Notes under the pieces: generated by a model | The model's database searches: none | Told to the model about the DNA's origin: nothing | Seen by the model: the letters and a program-made list of their open reading frames with translations, nothing else | Source: Micromonospora globbae | GTDB lineage: Bacteria; Actinomycetota; Actinomycetes; Mycobacteriales; Micromonosporaceae | DNA: 64,000 nucleotides | Reading direction: 5' to 3' | NCBI RefSeq assembly: GCF_003610785.1 | Contig: NZ_RAQQ01000014.1 | Span: 62,001-126,000, forward strand | Program-made: the position numbers and the translations under genes | Shown here: one piece after another, positions 63,931 to 64,000 of the stretch | How positions within the stretch are numbered: the stretch's first letter is position 1 | Layout: the number at the start of each line of letters is the position of its first letter

Positions 63931-64000
63931 CGATCTTGCACTTTCGGCCCCTGATATGCCCATGAAAGTCTGGTTTGTGGGGGCAGTAAGTGCAAGATCG
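63931..64000. repeat. Inverted repeat at the right edge, cut by the window end
   Basis: CGATCTTGCACTT (63931-63943) and its exact complement (63988-64000) flank 44 nt containing GGTTTGTGGGGGC. It lies just after the GlxA-type gene. The right arm ends at the window border, so the element may continue. It resembles the other long hairpins here that start with GATC (19676, and 13036 starting GATG). Confidence 0.6.

Noticed and set aside
1..64000. tRNA, rRNA, insertion sequence or phage integration site
   Set aside because: No cloverleaf-like segment, rRNA-like stretch or transposase/integrase gene was seen on reading both strands. A covariance-model scan would be decisive.

Overview
The window is a very GC-rich (about 70-75%) stretch of chromosome that reads as an actinomycete, most likely Micromonosporaceae (Micromonospora-like). 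The reasons are strong G/C preference at third codon positions, many GTG starts, abundant leaderless promoters (a TANNNT or CANNNT hexamer 6-7 nt before the start codon), typical actinobacterial families (DrrAB-type ABC exporter, MmyB-like regulator, TipAL-type MerR, DUF1697, DUF427, DivIVA-like small protein, tuberculostearic-acid enzymes) and long perfect hairpins between convergent genes. The taxon is an inference; no rRNA, tRNA or CRISPR array was seen. About 64 genes are called.

Layout. 1-3.7 kb: start of a secreted protein, then a membrane protein, a sensor kinase and a NarL-type response regulator in one operon. 3.7-8.5 kb: penicillin-binding-protein-like serine hydrolase with an ArsR-type regulator, DUF1697 protein, Tat-exported metallo-hydrolase, and a class A beta-lactamase-like protein divergent from a LysR regulator. 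8.5-16.2 kb: aldo/keto reductase, lipoprotein, MmyB-like regulator divergent from a short-chain dehydrogenase across a 37-bp palindrome, acetyltransferase, and a flavin reductase with a DrrAB-type exporter. 16.3-25.6 kb: large signalling ATPase, TioE-type MerR regulator divergent from an erythromycin-esterase/DUF6194 fusion, LtrA membrane protein, and an Upf1-like helicase. 25.6-28.7 kb: a tandem-repeat patch, small genes, a PadR/membrane-protein pair, and an OGG-fold protein. 28.9-33.5 kb: a lower-GC islet with a DivIVA-like pair, two APH-fold kinases, a glycine-rich-domain protein with a Cys-rich tail and an XRE/TPR regulator. 33.7-41.6 kb: MacB/FtsX-like ABC transporter with PadR control, FG-GAP secreted protein, lipoprotein, and two VOC proteins. 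41.8-50.6 kb: two paralogous membrane proteins with proline-rich linkers, a WapI-like immunity protein, hydrolase, FGGY kinase, TipAL-like regulator, and ArsR/S41 peptidase. 50.6-54.7 kb: a tightly overlapped MFS / PD-(D/E)XK nuclease with cysteine cluster / 515-aa unknown operon. 54.8-64 kb: CHRD protein with acidic repeats, ArsR plus double-SRPBCC operon, tmsA-tmsB (10-methylstearate synthesis), YbaK-type editing protein, DUF427 protein, and an MFS transporter divergent from a GlxA-type AraC regulator.

The main theme is one-component regulation: many regulators sit next to or across from their probable target, and the palindromes between them can be read directly. The most unusual items are the nuclease operon, the esterase-DUF6194 fusion, the GRDP/XRE/APH module with a possible attenuator, and the set of leaderless promoters with operators in their spacers.
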